From NCBI GenBank assembly GCA_023955335.1, contig JAGSGF010000025.1, forward strand, positions 1-43,361: 43,361 nucleotides of DNA, given 5' to 3'. Shown here piece by piece: positions 25,942 through 33,738 of the stretch. Made by a program: the position numbers and the translations under genes. How positions within the stretch are numbered: position 1 is the stretch's first letter; every line of letters starts with the position of its first letter. The notes beneath the pieces were generated by a model. That model had not been told where the DNA came from. It saw only the letters and a list, made by a program, of their open reading frames with translations, and searched no databases. Source of the DNA: Yoonia sp. (lineage in GTDB: Bacteria; Pseudomonadota; Alphaproteobacteria; Rhodobacterales; Rhodobacteraceae).

Positions 25942-26693
25942 CCCTTGATATCATCACAGACGACTTGCTTGACGGCGTAAACCACGGGTTCTTTGGGCGG
26001 CAAGGTGGGGCGTCTTCTGGGGTGTTCTTGGGTTTGAACTGCGGTTTTGGCAGCAGCGACCAGCATGACATCGTCGCGATCAACAGGTCCCGTGTGGCAA
26101 GTGCCATGGGCGGAACAGCCGACGACATGGTTGGGGTGCACCAGATCCACTCGGCAGACGTAATCACAATTACCGCCGCCACGCCTGACAAGCCAAAAGC
26201 AGACGCCATGGTCACAGCCGTGCGCGGCATCACCCTGTCGGTGCTGACAGCAGATTGTCAGCCTGTGTTATTTGCAGACAAGGATGCAGGGGTCATTGGG
26301 GCGGCACACGCGGGCTGGCAAGGGGCGCTGAACGGCGTTTTGGACAACACCGTTGACGCCATGGTTGGCTTGGGGGCGGCGCGCGACAACATCGTTGCAG
26401 TCATCGGGCCGTCAATCAGCCAACGGGCGTATGAGGTCGGACCAGAGTTCGCGGAGCGTTTCATCGATGAGGACCCTTTAAGCGCACGCTACTTTGCGCA
26501 AGGCAAAGATGGCCGGATGCAATTTGACCTGCCCGCCTTTGGACTGGGACGGTTACGGGCCTCTGGGATCAAAGACGCGGCATGGACGCGGCATTGCACC
26601 TACAGCGATCCTGCCCGATTCTATTCCTACCGTCGCACGGTGCATGAAAAACAGGCCGACTACGGGCGGTTAATTGCAGCGATCCGGCTTTGA
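25938..26693 (+). CDS. pgeF: PgeF/YfiH family polyphenol oxidase-like protein (laccase domain)
   Basis: 251 residues. Family landmarks are NHGFFGRQGGASSGVFLGLN, VGVHQIHSADV, LTADCQPVLFAD (Cys zinc ligand), GAAHAGWQGALNGVL (His) and GPSISQRAYEVG. Homologues of this fold, including FAMIN, act on purine nucleosides. E. coli YfiH is described as removing mis-incorporated L-Ser from peptidoglycan precursors. Which applies here is open; the lgt neighbourhood slightly favours an envelope role. A GC hairpin at 26706-26725 follows the stop. Confidence 0.9.
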   Translation: MTLDIITDDLLDGVNHGFFGRQGGASSGVFLGLNCGFGSSDQHDIVAINRSRVASAMGGTADDMVGVHQIHSADVITITAATPDKPKADAMVTAVRGITLSVLTADCQPVLFADKDAGVIGAAHAGWQGALNGVLDNTVDAMVGLGAARDNIVAVIGPSISQRAYEVGPEFAERFIDEDPLSARYFAQGKDGRMQFDLPAFGLGRLRASGIKDAAWTRHCTYSDPARFYSYRRTVHEKQADYGRLIAAIRL

Positions 26694-26705
26694 TCTGGGC
26701 AGAAA

Positions 26706-26725
26706 TGGGGCACAGGATTGCCCCA
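26706..26725 (+). terminator. Weak hairpin after pgeF
   Basis: TGGGGCA and TGCCCCA around a 6-base loop, 12 bases after the pgeF stop, with no clear T-run. Possibly a transcript-end stem. Confidence 0.35.
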
Positions 26726-26948
26726 ATCCAAGAAACAATCCCCACAAAACCTTGCTGATTGTTTTCGAGCGCAGAGCAAAGCCCTTATTTCATGGGGGCG
26801 TAGCAAATTGACAAAATGAGGCGAAAGTTTTCCTCAATTTTTACAAATACCTTTTGAACTGCCCCATTCCTGCCCCGCAAACCCATCAAGATGTATCCAA
26901 CGCCGACAAACAAACGCGGCACATATATTCACCCTGAGGAGAGCAGTC

Positions 26949-27134
26949 ATGGGATCATCTAAACGTTGGATCGACACCACAATCGAAGAAGCAAACAAGT
27001 GCGAAACTAAGATGCCATGGGAACGCGGCCTGCGCCGCCAAGCCATGATCTCACGTCGCATGGAGCAGGCCGAGCAGGCCAAAGTGTCTTTGCCACCGAT
27101 GCCAAGCTTTATGACCACGGCGGTTTCTGCCTAA
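26949..27134 (+). CDS. Small basic hypothetical protein (61 residues)
   Basis: A 61-residue frame starting MGSSKRWIDTTIEEANKCE behind a strong SD (GAGGAGA, 6 bases), followed by a textbook terminator at 27178. It is rich in Arg, Lys, Met and Glu (PWERGLRRQAMISRRMEQ) and has no membrane helix or signal peptide. I do not recognise a named domain. The neat RBS-ORF-terminator unit of its own argues for a real, independently transcribed gene. A TTGACA-like hexamer lies at 26809-26814, but no paired -10 stands out. It is monocistronic between pgeF and the Hint protein. Confidence 0.75.
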   Translation: MGSSKRWIDTTIEEANKCETKMPWERGLRRQAMISRRMEQAEQAKVSLPPMPSFMTTAVSA

Positions 27135-27177
27135 AACTTTAGACAATGGCCCTCGAGGCCCGCTTCCCAAGAGCGTT

Positions 27178-27212
27178 AAAGCCGTGTGGTCCTCCTTCCA
27201 CACGGCTTTTTA
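27178..27212 (+). terminator. Rho-independent terminator of the 61-residue protein gene
   Basis: AAAGCCGTGTGG and CCACACGGCTTT form a perfect 12-base stem around an 8-base loop, followed by TTTA. The A-run before the stem could let it work in both directions. Confidence 0.9.
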
Positions 27213-27445
27213 CTGTCTTAAGGCCACGATTCGGACTTGATTCGTGGTAAATGTGGCAAGTTAAGCCACGTTGCGTGAACAATCCGGGGCATCAACAGTG
27301 CATTGATGCGCGAACTCACCACAACATCCAATTCCTTTGACAACATGAACACTTTTGGGTCACATTCAGCCTTAACAGCAATCATCTCCTCAGATGTTGT
27401 CGGTGGGGCCGACAGATGATGTGACAAACCAACGTGGTGCGACGC

Positions 27446-28240
27446 ATGAATAAGACCCCAAACACCACCGCAGGCCTCGCGGTGGCACCCTATACCTCTC
27501 GGGCCCATATGGGCCGGATCGCTAGTCCGAGTGGGCAACTTTCGCGCGTTAAGCCTCTGATGCGCAGATATGAAGTTGCCCACCTGACACCCTCCAAAAA
27601 CATCGAAGATTTCGCCAAAATCGCACCCGCGATGCCCGTGTTCGAAGACGCTTTTGCAGCGTTCGGACGGGGGGCCATCTTGCGGACCCAATCTGGCATG
27701 ATGGCTGTGGAAGACCTGTTGCCCGGTGACAAAGTGCTAACCAGTCTTGGCTATCAGACGCTGCTCTGGCGCGGGGCCATGTCTATCGTACCCGGTGCAC
27801 AAAACCCACGTCCCGAAATTGGCACACTGACGCGCATTACGGCTGATGCGCTTGGCCTTGGACGCCCTGCCCCTGATCTGGTGCTTGGGCCAGCAGCGCG
27901 GATGCTGCACCGATCACCCGCAACGCGGCTGCTAACCGGTACCGACACTGCGCTGATCCCTGTGCGTGACTTTATCGACGGCGATCAGATGATCGAACTG
28001 CGGCCCATAGCACCAGTGCAGTGCTATCAGCTTGGGTTCAAAGAACACGCTTGCGTCAATGTAAACGGGATCGACGTGGAAACGCTGCATCCTGGTCCGG
28101 CACACGCCATAGGGCTTGGGCCAGACTTGCTGCCGCACTTTATGGCCTTGTTTCCGCATATGCGTGAACTTGCAGACTTTAGGCCGCTCGCAGCGCCACG
28201 CTTGCGCAAGGCCGATTTAGATTTGGTGATTGCAGCCTAA
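27446..28240 (+). CDS. Hint domain-containing protein
   Basis: 264 residues from the ATG at 27446. Residues about 70-230 form a Hint_2-type domain: GAILRTQSGMMAVEDLLPGD, VLTSLGYQTLLWRG, LVLGPAARMLH (the block-B-like histidine region) and VNVNGIDVETLHPG at the end. Hint domains derive from hedgehog/intein autoprocessing modules, and in this group they often sit in secreted proteins. The usual catalytic Cys at the start (CFxxGT) is Ala-Phe-Gly-Arg-Gly here, so self-cleavage by the standard N-S shift is unlikely. The N-terminal 65 residues are unrecognised and lack a clear signal peptide. Confidence 0.82.
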   Translation: MNKTPNTTAGLAVAPYTSRAHMGRIASPSGQLSRVKPLMRRYEVAHLTPSKNIEDFAKIAPAMPVFEDAFAAFGRGAILRTQSGMMAVEDLLPGDKVLTSLGYQTLLWRGAMSIVPGAQNPRPEIGTLTRITADALGLGRPAPDLVLGPAARMLHRSPATRLLTGTDTALIPVRDFIDGDQMIELRPIAPVQCYQLGFKEHACVNVNGIDVETLHPGPAHAIGLGPDLLPHFMALFPHMRELADFRPLAAPRLRKADLDLVIAA

Positions 28241-28241
28241 T

Positions 28242-28742
28242 TTAAGCGTTTTGCGCCAAACGGGCCTCGAGCACGTCAAACGGCACGCCGGGTTCATCTT
28301 TGGCGCCACGGATCACCAGTGACGTTTTCACGCTTGCGACATTGTCCGCGCTCGTCAGGTCTTCGGTCAGAAACCGCTGAAACGTGCGCAAATCCGGAGC
28401 CACGCATTTTAGGACAAAATCGACCTCGCCGTTCAACATATGGCATTCACGGACCAGCGGCCATTGCAGGCACTTTGCTTCAAACGCAGACAAATCAACC
28501 TCGGCCTGACTGACCAGCCCGACCATGGCAAACACCTGTACTTCGAACCCGAGTTCGCGCGCATCCACCTCGGCGTGATAGCCAAGGATGAAACCCTGTT
28601 CTTCCAAGGTGCGCACGCGGCGCAGGCAGGGCGGCGCAGAAATACCAACCCGCTTGGCCAGCTCTACGTTGGTCATACGTCCATCTGCCTGCAACTCCGC
28701 CAGAATCATACGATCAATTTCATCAAGCTTTGCGCCTGGCAT
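28242..28742 (-). CDS. Lrp/AsnC family transcriptional regulator
   Basis: 166 residues from the ATG at 28742. The N-terminal HTH (about 5-60) includes DEIDRMILAELQADGRMTNV and ELAKRVGISAPPCLRRVRTL. The C-terminal RAM/ligand domain has VREVHMLNGEVDFVLK-like VRECHMLNGEVDFVLKCVA. Such proteins sense amino acids as octamers. It is divergent from trxB, with 183 bases between starts, an arrangement frequent in this bacterial group; it may control trxB or itself. A TTG start at 28769 is possible but lacks an SD. It converges with the Hint gene, 1 base apart. Confidence 0.9.
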   Translation of the reverse strand: MPGAKLDEIDRMILAELQADGRMTNVELAKRVGISAPPCLRRVRTLEEQGFILGYHAEVDARELGFEVQVFAMVGLVSQAEVDLSAFEAKCLQWPLVRECHMLNGEVDFVLKCVAPDLRTFQRFLTEDLTSADNVASVKTSLVIRGAKDEPGVPFDVLEARLAQNA

Positions 28743-28925
28743 GTCAGCATCCCTTAGTTGGTTTTGCAAAGACTACGCCCGACGAAGCCTATGCGCAATA
28801 ATGTTTCACACTTGCGCAACAAAATGATGCGAACACCAAGGTTACACCGCTGTCATGCGGGGTTCCAACACCTCCGCGCCACGGCTATATCGGTGGAAAC
28901 ACAGTAGTCAAAGGAACGCGCCGCC

Positions 28926-29867
28926 ATGTCTGACACTCGCCACACCAAAGTTCTGATCATTGGCTCCGGCCCCGCAGGTTATACCGCTGGCGTCTATGCT
29001 GCACGCGCCATGCTGGACCCCCTGCTTGTGCAAGGTATCGAGCCAGGCGGGCAGCTGACAACAACAACAGAAGTCGAAAACTGGCCCGGCGACACAGAAG
29101 TCCAAGGCCCCGACCTGATGGTTCGGATGGAAGCACACGCGCGCGCCATGGGCTGCGACATCGTGGGCGACATCATCACATCGCTGGACCTATCCAAACG
29201 GCCCTTTACGGCACAATCTGACAGCGGCACGGTTTATACCGCAGACGCGGTTATCATGTGCACTGGCGCGCGGGCAAAATGGCTTGGCTTGCCGACCGAA
29301 GAGAAATTCAAAGGTTTTGGCGTGTCGGCATGTGCGACATGCGACGGGTTCTTTTACCGTGGCATGGAAATTGCAGTCGTTGGTGGCGGAAATACAGCCG
29401 TCGAAGAAGCGCTCTTCCTGACAAACTTTGCCTCCAAGGTCACACTGATCCACCGCCGCGACGAATTGCGCTGCGAAAAAATCCTTGAACACCGCCTGAT
29501 GAAAAATCCCAAGATCGAAACCCTGTGGTTCCACGAGATCGAACAGGTTTACGGCACCGACAGCCCGCTGGGCGTTGAAGGCATCAAAGTCAAACACACG
29601 AAAACTGGCGAAATCACCGACTTGCCGGTCAAGGGCGTATTCATCGCTATCGGCCACGCGCCAGCATCCGAACTGGTCAAAGATCAGCTTGAATTGCACA
29701 GCGGTGGCTATGTGAAAGTCGACGCGGGCTCCACCCGCACGGCCATACCGGGCGTGTTTGCAGCAGGCGATTTGACTGACCACATCTACCGCCAAGCGGT
29801 CACATCCGCAGGCATGGGCTGCATGGCGGCGCTTGACGCAGAAAAATTCATTGCAGAGCAAGAGTAA
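28926..29867 (+). CDS. trxB: Thioredoxin reductase
   Basis: 313 residues. It moves electrons from NADPH through FAD and a Cys pair to thioredoxin. The FAD-binding GSGPAGYTAGVYAARA lies near the N-terminus, the redox-active motif CATCDGFFY is at about 136-144, and the NADPH-binding VVGGGNTAVEEALFL at about 154-168. GVFAAGDLTDHIYRQAVTSAG completes FAD binding. SD AAAGGAA lies 11 bases before the ATG. It is followed by a hairpin and then sat-cysC; thioredoxin supplies electrons for reducing the product of that enzyme. Confidence 0.96.
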   Translation: MSDTRHTKVLIIGSGPAGYTAGVYAARAMLDPLLVQGIEPGGQLTTTTEVENWPGDTEVQGPDLMVRMEAHARAMGCDIVGDIITSLDLSKRPFTAQSDSGTVYTADAVIMCTGARAKWLGLPTEEKFKGFGVSACATCDGFFYRGMEIAVVGGGNTAVEEALFLTNFASKVTLIHRRDELRCEKILEHRLMKNPKIETLWFHEIEQVYGTDSPLGVEGIKVKHTKTGEITDLPVKGVFIAIGHAPASELVKDQLELHSGGYVKVDAGSTRTAIPGVFAAGDLTDHIYRQAVTSAGMGCMAALDAEKFIAEQE

Positions 29868-29913
29868 GGCGCGCCGCAACGCCTAAGTTTGAGAAGCCTC
29901 CCACGTTGTTTCC

Positions 29914-29937
29914 CGCAGGGCACATATCTGCCCTGCG
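29914..29937 (+). terminator. Hairpin after trxB
   Basis: CGCAGGGCA and TGCCCTGCG, 9 perfect pairs with a 6-base loop, 46 bases after the trxB stop. The following sequence has only a late, broken T-run, so termination strength is uncertain. Confidence 0.5.
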
Positions 29938-30047
29938 TTCACAGTTTTCCCCCCTAAACCGGGCGGAAATATCTTGATTTGCGTGGCTTTTAGGGCCAAG
30001 ACCCGCCCAAAGACCGCAATTTATCCGCATCTGACGAAAGTATATTC

Positions 30048-31757
30048 ATGTCCCAAGATCTTGCACCCATCCCGGAACTATATGCCTCTTATGACAGCGC
30101 CCAGAAAATGAAGGGCGAAGCAGCTGCGCTGACAAGCCACGATCTGACACCGCGTCAAATCTGCGATCTGGAATTGCTGATGAACGGTGGGTTCAATCCG
30201 CTCAAGGGTTTCTTGTCCGAGGCCGATTACAACGGCGTCGTCGACAACATGCGCCTCGCGGACGGCACATTGTGGCCAATGCCGATCACGCTCGACGTGA
30301 AGCCAGACTATGCAGACACCATCGAGATCGGCCAAGATATTGCGCTGCGCGACCAAGAAGGCGTGATCTTGGGCACAATGACCGTGACCGACAAATGGAC
30401 ACCAAACAAAGCACATGAAGCTGCTCAGGTTTTTGGTGCTGATGATAGCGCCCATCCTGCGGTCAACTACCTGCACAACCAAGCTGGCGATGTATACCTT
30501 GGCGGTCCTGTGACTGGCATCCAGCAACCCGTCCACTATGACTTCCGCGCACGTCGCGACACACCCAACGAGCTGCGCGCCTACTTTCGCAAAATGGGTT
30601 GGCGCAAAGTTGTTGCGTTCCAAACACGCAACCCGCTGCACCGCGCACATCAGGAACTGACGTTCCGTGCGGCCAAAGAAGCCCAAGCAAACCTGCTGAT
30701 CCACCCTGTCGTGGGCCTGACCAAGCCGGGCGACGTTGATCACTTCACCCGCGTGCGGTGCTACGAAGCAGTGCTCGACCAGTATCCAGCTTCTACGACT
30801 GCAATGTCCCTGCTGAACCTTGCCATGCGTATGGCTGGCCCACGTGAAGCTGTTTGGCATGGTCTGATCCGCAAAAACCATGGCTGCACCCACTTCATCG
30901 TTGGTCGTGATCACGCAGGTCCAGGCAACAACAGTCAAGGCGAAGACTTCTACGGCCCGTACGATGCACAAGACCTGTTCCGCGACCATCAAGAAGAAAT
31001 GGGCATCGAAATGGTCGACTTCAAACATATGGTTTGGGTGTCCGAGCGCGCGCAATACGAAGCGATCGACGAGATCAAAGACAAAGACGACGTCACCATC
31101 CTGAACATCTCTGGCACCGAACTGCGCCGTCGTTTGGCCGAAGGTCTCGAAATCCCGGAATGGTTCTCGTTCCCACAAGTTGTGAACGAACTGCGCCGCA
31201 CCAAGCCACCACGCGACAAGCAGGGCTTTACCGTTTTCCTGACTGGTTTCTCTGGTTCAGGCAAATCCACCATTGCAAACGCATTGATGGTCAAGCTGAT
31301 GGAAATGGGTGGCCGTCCGGTGACCCTGCTTGATGGTGACATCGTGCGTAAAAACCTGTCGTCCGAGCTTGGCTTTAGCAAAGAGCACCGCGATCTGAAC
31401 ATCCGCCGCATCGGCTATGTTGCATCCGAGATAACCAAAAACGGTGGTATCGCGATCTGTGCGCCAATCGCGCCATATGCAACGACACGCCGCGCGGTGC
31501 GTGAAGACATCGAAGGCTTCGGTGCATTCATCGAAGTCCACGTCGCCACATCCATCGAGGAATGTGAACGGCGGGACCGCAAAGGCCTGTACAAGCTGGC
31601 CCGTGAAGGTAAAATCAAGGAATTCACCGGGATTTCCGATCCCTATGACGTCCCCACCAACCCAGAGATGAGCATGGAGACCGAGAACGTCGAAGTCGAC
31701 AACTGTGCACACCAGATCATCTTGAAGCTGGAAAGCATGGGGCTGATCAAGGCATAA
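30048..31757 (+). CDS. Bifunctional sulfate adenylyltransferase / adenylylsulfate kinase
   Basis: 569 residues. The first about 390 residues are ATP sulfurylase of the homomeric (Sat) type, with FQTRNPLHRAHQELT and VGRDHAGPG as the catalytic landmarks. The last about 175 are APS kinase (CysC), with P-loop TGFSGSGKSTIAN, DGDIVRKNLSSELGFS and IAPYATTRRAVRED. Together they convert sulfate to APS and then PAPS for assimilation. An intact P-loop and kinase Asp/Arg residues argue that the kinase domain is active, unlike the fungal allosteric version. The gene stands alone with its own terminator; trxB upstream links functionally. Confidence 0.95.
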   Translation: MSQDLAPIPELYASYDSAQKMKGEAAALTSHDLTPRQICDLELLMNGGFNPLKGFLSEADYNGVVDNMRLADGTLWPMPITLDVKPDYADTIEIGQDIALRDQEGVILGTMTVTDKWTPNKAHEAAQVFGADDSAHPAVNYLHNQAGDVYLGGPVTGIQQPVHYDFRARRDTPNELRAYFRKMGWRKVVAFQTRNPLHRAHQELTFRAAKEAQANLLIHPVVGLTKPGDVDHFTRVRCYEAVLDQYPASTTAMSLLNLAMRMAGPREAVWHGLIRKNHGCTHFIVGRDHAGPGNNSQGEDFYGPYDAQDLFRDHQEEMGIEMVDFKHMVWVSERAQYEAIDEIKDKDDVTILNISGTELRRRLAEGLEIPEWFSFPQVVNELRRTKPPRDKQGFTVFLTGFSGSGKSTIANALMVKLMEMGGRPVTLLDGDIVRKNLSSELGFSKEHRDLNIRRIGYVASEITKNGGIAICAPIAPYATTRRAVREDIEGFGAFIEVHVATSIEECERRDRKGLYKLAREGKIKEFTGISDPYDVPTNPEMSMETENVEVDNCAHQIILKLESMGLIKA

Positions 31758-31781
31758 GCCTTACCCTGAGAAAACAAAGAC

Positions 31782-31816
31782 GCCCGCCTTGGTCACACCA
31801 ATGGCGGGCTTTTGTT
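31782..31816 (+). terminator. Rho-independent terminator of sat-cysC
   Basis: GCCCGCCTTGGT and ACCAATGGCGGGC form a long stem with one bulged T and a 3-base loop, followed by TTTTGTTTT. Confidence 0.9.
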
Positions 31817-31974
31817 TTGAAGCAAGTGCTTAGCGCCTAAATCACATGTCGCGCCGCGGCGGGGTTCACTTATTGACGCAAGCGGTCAAACCGGCCCAAG
31901 GCTTGAGCAACATCAACAGATTGAGCAAACGGTGCGGCCGTTTTGACGCCACCATCATCCATTCTTTCTGATGT

Positions 31975-32067
31975 TCAGCGTCCTTGGGGGGCGCCCATCC
32001 ACCAGCGGGCGATCAGGCGCAATACAACCAACCAGAACATCGTAAGGCCCATGTATAGATAGGTCAT
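31975..32067 (-). CDS. Possible 30-residue single-helix membrane protein
   Basis: ATG at 32067, reading MTYLYMGLTMFWLVVLRLIA then RWWMGAPQGR and a TGA. This is one strongly hydrophobic helix followed by a positively charged tail, a plausible inner-membrane small protein with the tail inside. It is too short for ordinary ORF calling. There is no good SD. A 15-base palindrome lies 4 bases upstream of the start. It lies downstream of hsp20-DUF1150 on the same strand. I recognise no family. Confidence 0.35.
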   Translation of the reverse strand: MTYLYMGLTMFWLVVLRLIARWWMGAPQGR

Positions 32068-32070
32068 ATT

Positions 32071-32085
32071 AGACCAAATTGGTCT
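32071..32085. promoter_or_regulatory. 15-base palindrome, possible operator
   Basis: AGACCAA-A-TTGGTCT, 7 perfect pairs about one central base, between the DUF1150 stop and the small membrane ORF start. Seen directly; binding protein unknown. Confidence 0.35.
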
Positions 32086-32134
32086 TCAACAGGGGTATCA
32101 AGAATGCGGCCCGTCGCGCCAGCAAGTCATCCAC

Positions 32135-32359
32135 CTAGTGCAATGCGACTGGTTTAAGATCATTTTCCAACGCAAGATGAACCGCCATTTCATTGGTCGC
32201 CACAAGCGCCAATTGCTCGCCCTTGGCGTTGTGCACAGCAAACAACTGCTCCAAGTCGCCAGCCTGTTCGCGCAACTCGGCCGGTAAATCCGCCACTTCA
32301 ATCGGTTTGACGTAAACCGTCTTGGCAGCCATCTTAGTAAGATCAAATTTCGTATACAT
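32135..32359 (-). CDS. DUF1150 family protein
   Basis: 74 residues, with EVADLPAELREQAGDLEQLFAVH-type spacing and GEQLALVATNEMAVHLALEN. That core, ending in a short basic/hydrophobic tail, is the DUF1150 pattern. Function is unknown, but the family regularly follows small heat-shock protein genes in alphaproteobacteria, as here 4 bases after hsp20. It is probably co-expressed from the hsp20 promoter. Confidence 0.87.
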   Translation of the reverse strand: MYTKFDLTKMAAKTVYVKPIEVADLPAELREQAGDLEQLFAVHNAKGEQLALVATNEMAVHLALENDLKPVALH

Positions 32360-32363
32360 CAGA

Positions 32364-32777
32364 TTATCCCTTCCGAATAATGATTGTTTGAACGACGCGC
32401 TCTGGCACCGATCTGTTTAGATCGACGTGCAGTAAACCGTTTTCCATGATAGCCTCGCCGACATCGACCCCGTCGGCCAGCACGAACGACCGCTGAAACT
32501 GACGGGCAGCAATGCCCCGATGCAAGAACACGCGGTCCTCGCTGTCGTCGACCTGACGGCCACGGATCACCAGCGCATTGTCCTCGACCGTTATCGACAG
32601 ATCAGCCATCGCAAATCCGGCCACGGCCAACGTGATCCGGTAAGAATTCTCTGACGCTTGTTCAATATTGTACGGAGGGTAGCCGTCATTGCCAGTCTTT
32701 GCAGTCCGCTCGACCAATCGTTCAAGCTGCTCAAACCCCAACAGGAACGGATGGGTTCCCAACGCCAATTTTGTCAT
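32364..32777 (-). CDS. Small heat-shock protein, Hsp20/alpha-crystallin family
   Basis: 137 residues from the ATG at 32777, behind SD AAGGA. An N-terminal segment (FLLGFEQLERLVERTAK) precedes the alpha-crystallin domain (about 35-130): YNIEQASENSYRITLAVAGF, LVIRGRQVDDSEDRVFLHRG, ARQFQRSFVLADGVDV and MENGLLHVDL. It ends in a short tail with IIIRK. It is IbpA-like: an ATP-independent holdase that keeps unfolding proteins soluble. The frame to 32870 is open, but the sigma-32-like promoter at 32843-32871 lies inside that extension, which supports the shorter start. DUF1150 follows. Confidence 0.93.
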   Translation of the reverse strand: MTKLALGTHPFLLGFEQLERLVERTAKTGNDGYPPYNIEQASENSYRITLAVAGFAMADLSITVEDNALVIRGRQVDDSEDRVFLHRGIAARQFQRSFVLADGVDVGEAIMENGLLHVDLNRSVPERVVQTIIIRKG

Positions 32778-32842
32778 CACACGTGTCCTTAAATTCAAGC
32801 GACATATCTGTTCGGGCCCCGTTATGGCGACCCATACACGAA

Positions 32843-32871
32843 ATATGGGGACCAAACCGCCCGCCTGCAAG
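32843..32871 (-). promoter_or_regulatory. Sigma-32 (RpoH)-like promoter of hsp20
   Basis: On the minus strand CTTGCAG, 14 bases, then CCCCATAT. The E. coli heat-shock consensus is CTTGAAA with a spacer of about 11-16 bases and CCCCATNT. The -10 block matches perfectly and the -35 block differs at two bases. It ends about 65 bases upstream of the hsp20 start. Confidence 0.75.
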
Positions 32872-32943
32872 AGGAACCATTAGGAGGAATCACCCCAATG
32901 GGCGTATTAGCAAGGCTTATCACGGTGACGAAGGCCCCATTTC

Positions 32944-33162
32944 ATGAACAGTTCAGTCAATATGGACAAAATCGACGTGCAGCGCATTGAACTTGCCGTT
33001 CTGCGCCAAGAACACCGTGATCTCGACGATGCGATCAGCGCCCTGCAAGACCGCCGTTCAGCCGATATTTTGTCCATTAAACGGCTTAAAAAGCAAAAGC
33101 TTGCGCTGAAAGACAAGATCTTCGCGTTAGAAGATAAAGTAACCCCCGATATTATCGCCTAA
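32944..33162 (+). CDS. YdcH family protein (DUF465)
   Basis: 72 residues, mostly one long charged helical hairpin (IELAVLRQEHRDLDDAISAL, SIKRLKKQKLALKDKIFALE) typical of YdcH/DUF465 proteins. Function is unknown. Start at 32944 with weak SD GAAGG; a second ATG at 32962 is possible. It is divergent from hsp20 and precedes purE by 87 bases. Confidence 0.85.
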   Translation: MNSSVNMDKIDVQRIELAVLRQEHRDLDDAISALQDRRSADILSIKRLKKQKLALKDKIFALEDKVTPDIIA

Positions 33163-33249
33163 ATCGCTTTGCACCTTAGGTGCGCTTGAGCATTGCACGG
33201 ACAGCCCGCGTGGGTATAGTGCCGCTTTCTTATCCAGCAGGGGATCACC

Positions 33250-33738
33250 ATGACCCAACCTTTGGTCGGCATTATTATGGGCAGTCAATCCGATTGGCCC
33301 ACCATGCGCGAAGCAGCAGATATGCTTGATGCGCTCGGCATCCCGTATGAGAAAAAGATCGTCTCGGCGCACCGGACACCTGACCGGCTTTGGGACTACG
33401 GCAAAACCGCGGCTGACCGTGGCTTGCAAGTCATCATCGCAGGCGCAGGCGGTGCGGCCCACCTGCCCGGCATGATGGCGTCCAAAACCCGCGTCCCTGT
33501 CGTGGGCGTTCCCGTGCAGACCAAAGCGCTGTCTGGCGTCGATAGTTTGTATTCTATTTTGCAAATGCCGCGCGGATTTCCGGTCGCAACAATGGCAATC
33601 GGAGCCGCCGGGGCCGCCAACGCGGGCCTGATGGCTGCAGGTATTCTTGCGCTCCAAGACAGCAATTTGGCCGCACGACTTGACCAATGGCGCGCCGATC
33701 TGTCGGCCTCAATTCCGGATGAACCTACTGATGACTAA
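33250..33738 (+). CDS. purE: N5-carboxyaminoimidazole ribonucleotide mutase
   Basis: 162 residues. It converts N5-CAIR to CAIR in de novo purine synthesis. The class I PurE landmarks are [17 protein letters not shown] at the N-terminus, [10 protein letters not shown] (catalytic His), [17 protein letters not shown] and [21 protein letters not shown] precedes the start. It overlaps purK by 8 bases; the two act in succession. Confidence 0.96.
   Translation: MTQPLVGIIMGSQSDWPTMREAADMLDALGIPYEKKIVSAHRTPDRLWDYGKTAADRGLQVIIAGAGGAAHLPGMMASKTRVPVVGVPVQTKALSGVDSLYSILQMPRGFPVATMAIGAAGAANAGLMAAGILALQDSNLAARLDQWRADLSASIPDEPTDD

Noticed and set aside
27218-27385. 55-residue minus-strand frame (MIAVKAECDPKVFMLSKELD...)
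   Set aside because: The composition looks protein-like, but the SD is directly against the ATG, nothing supports expression, and the larger frame is antisense to the Hint gene. Not strong enough to call.
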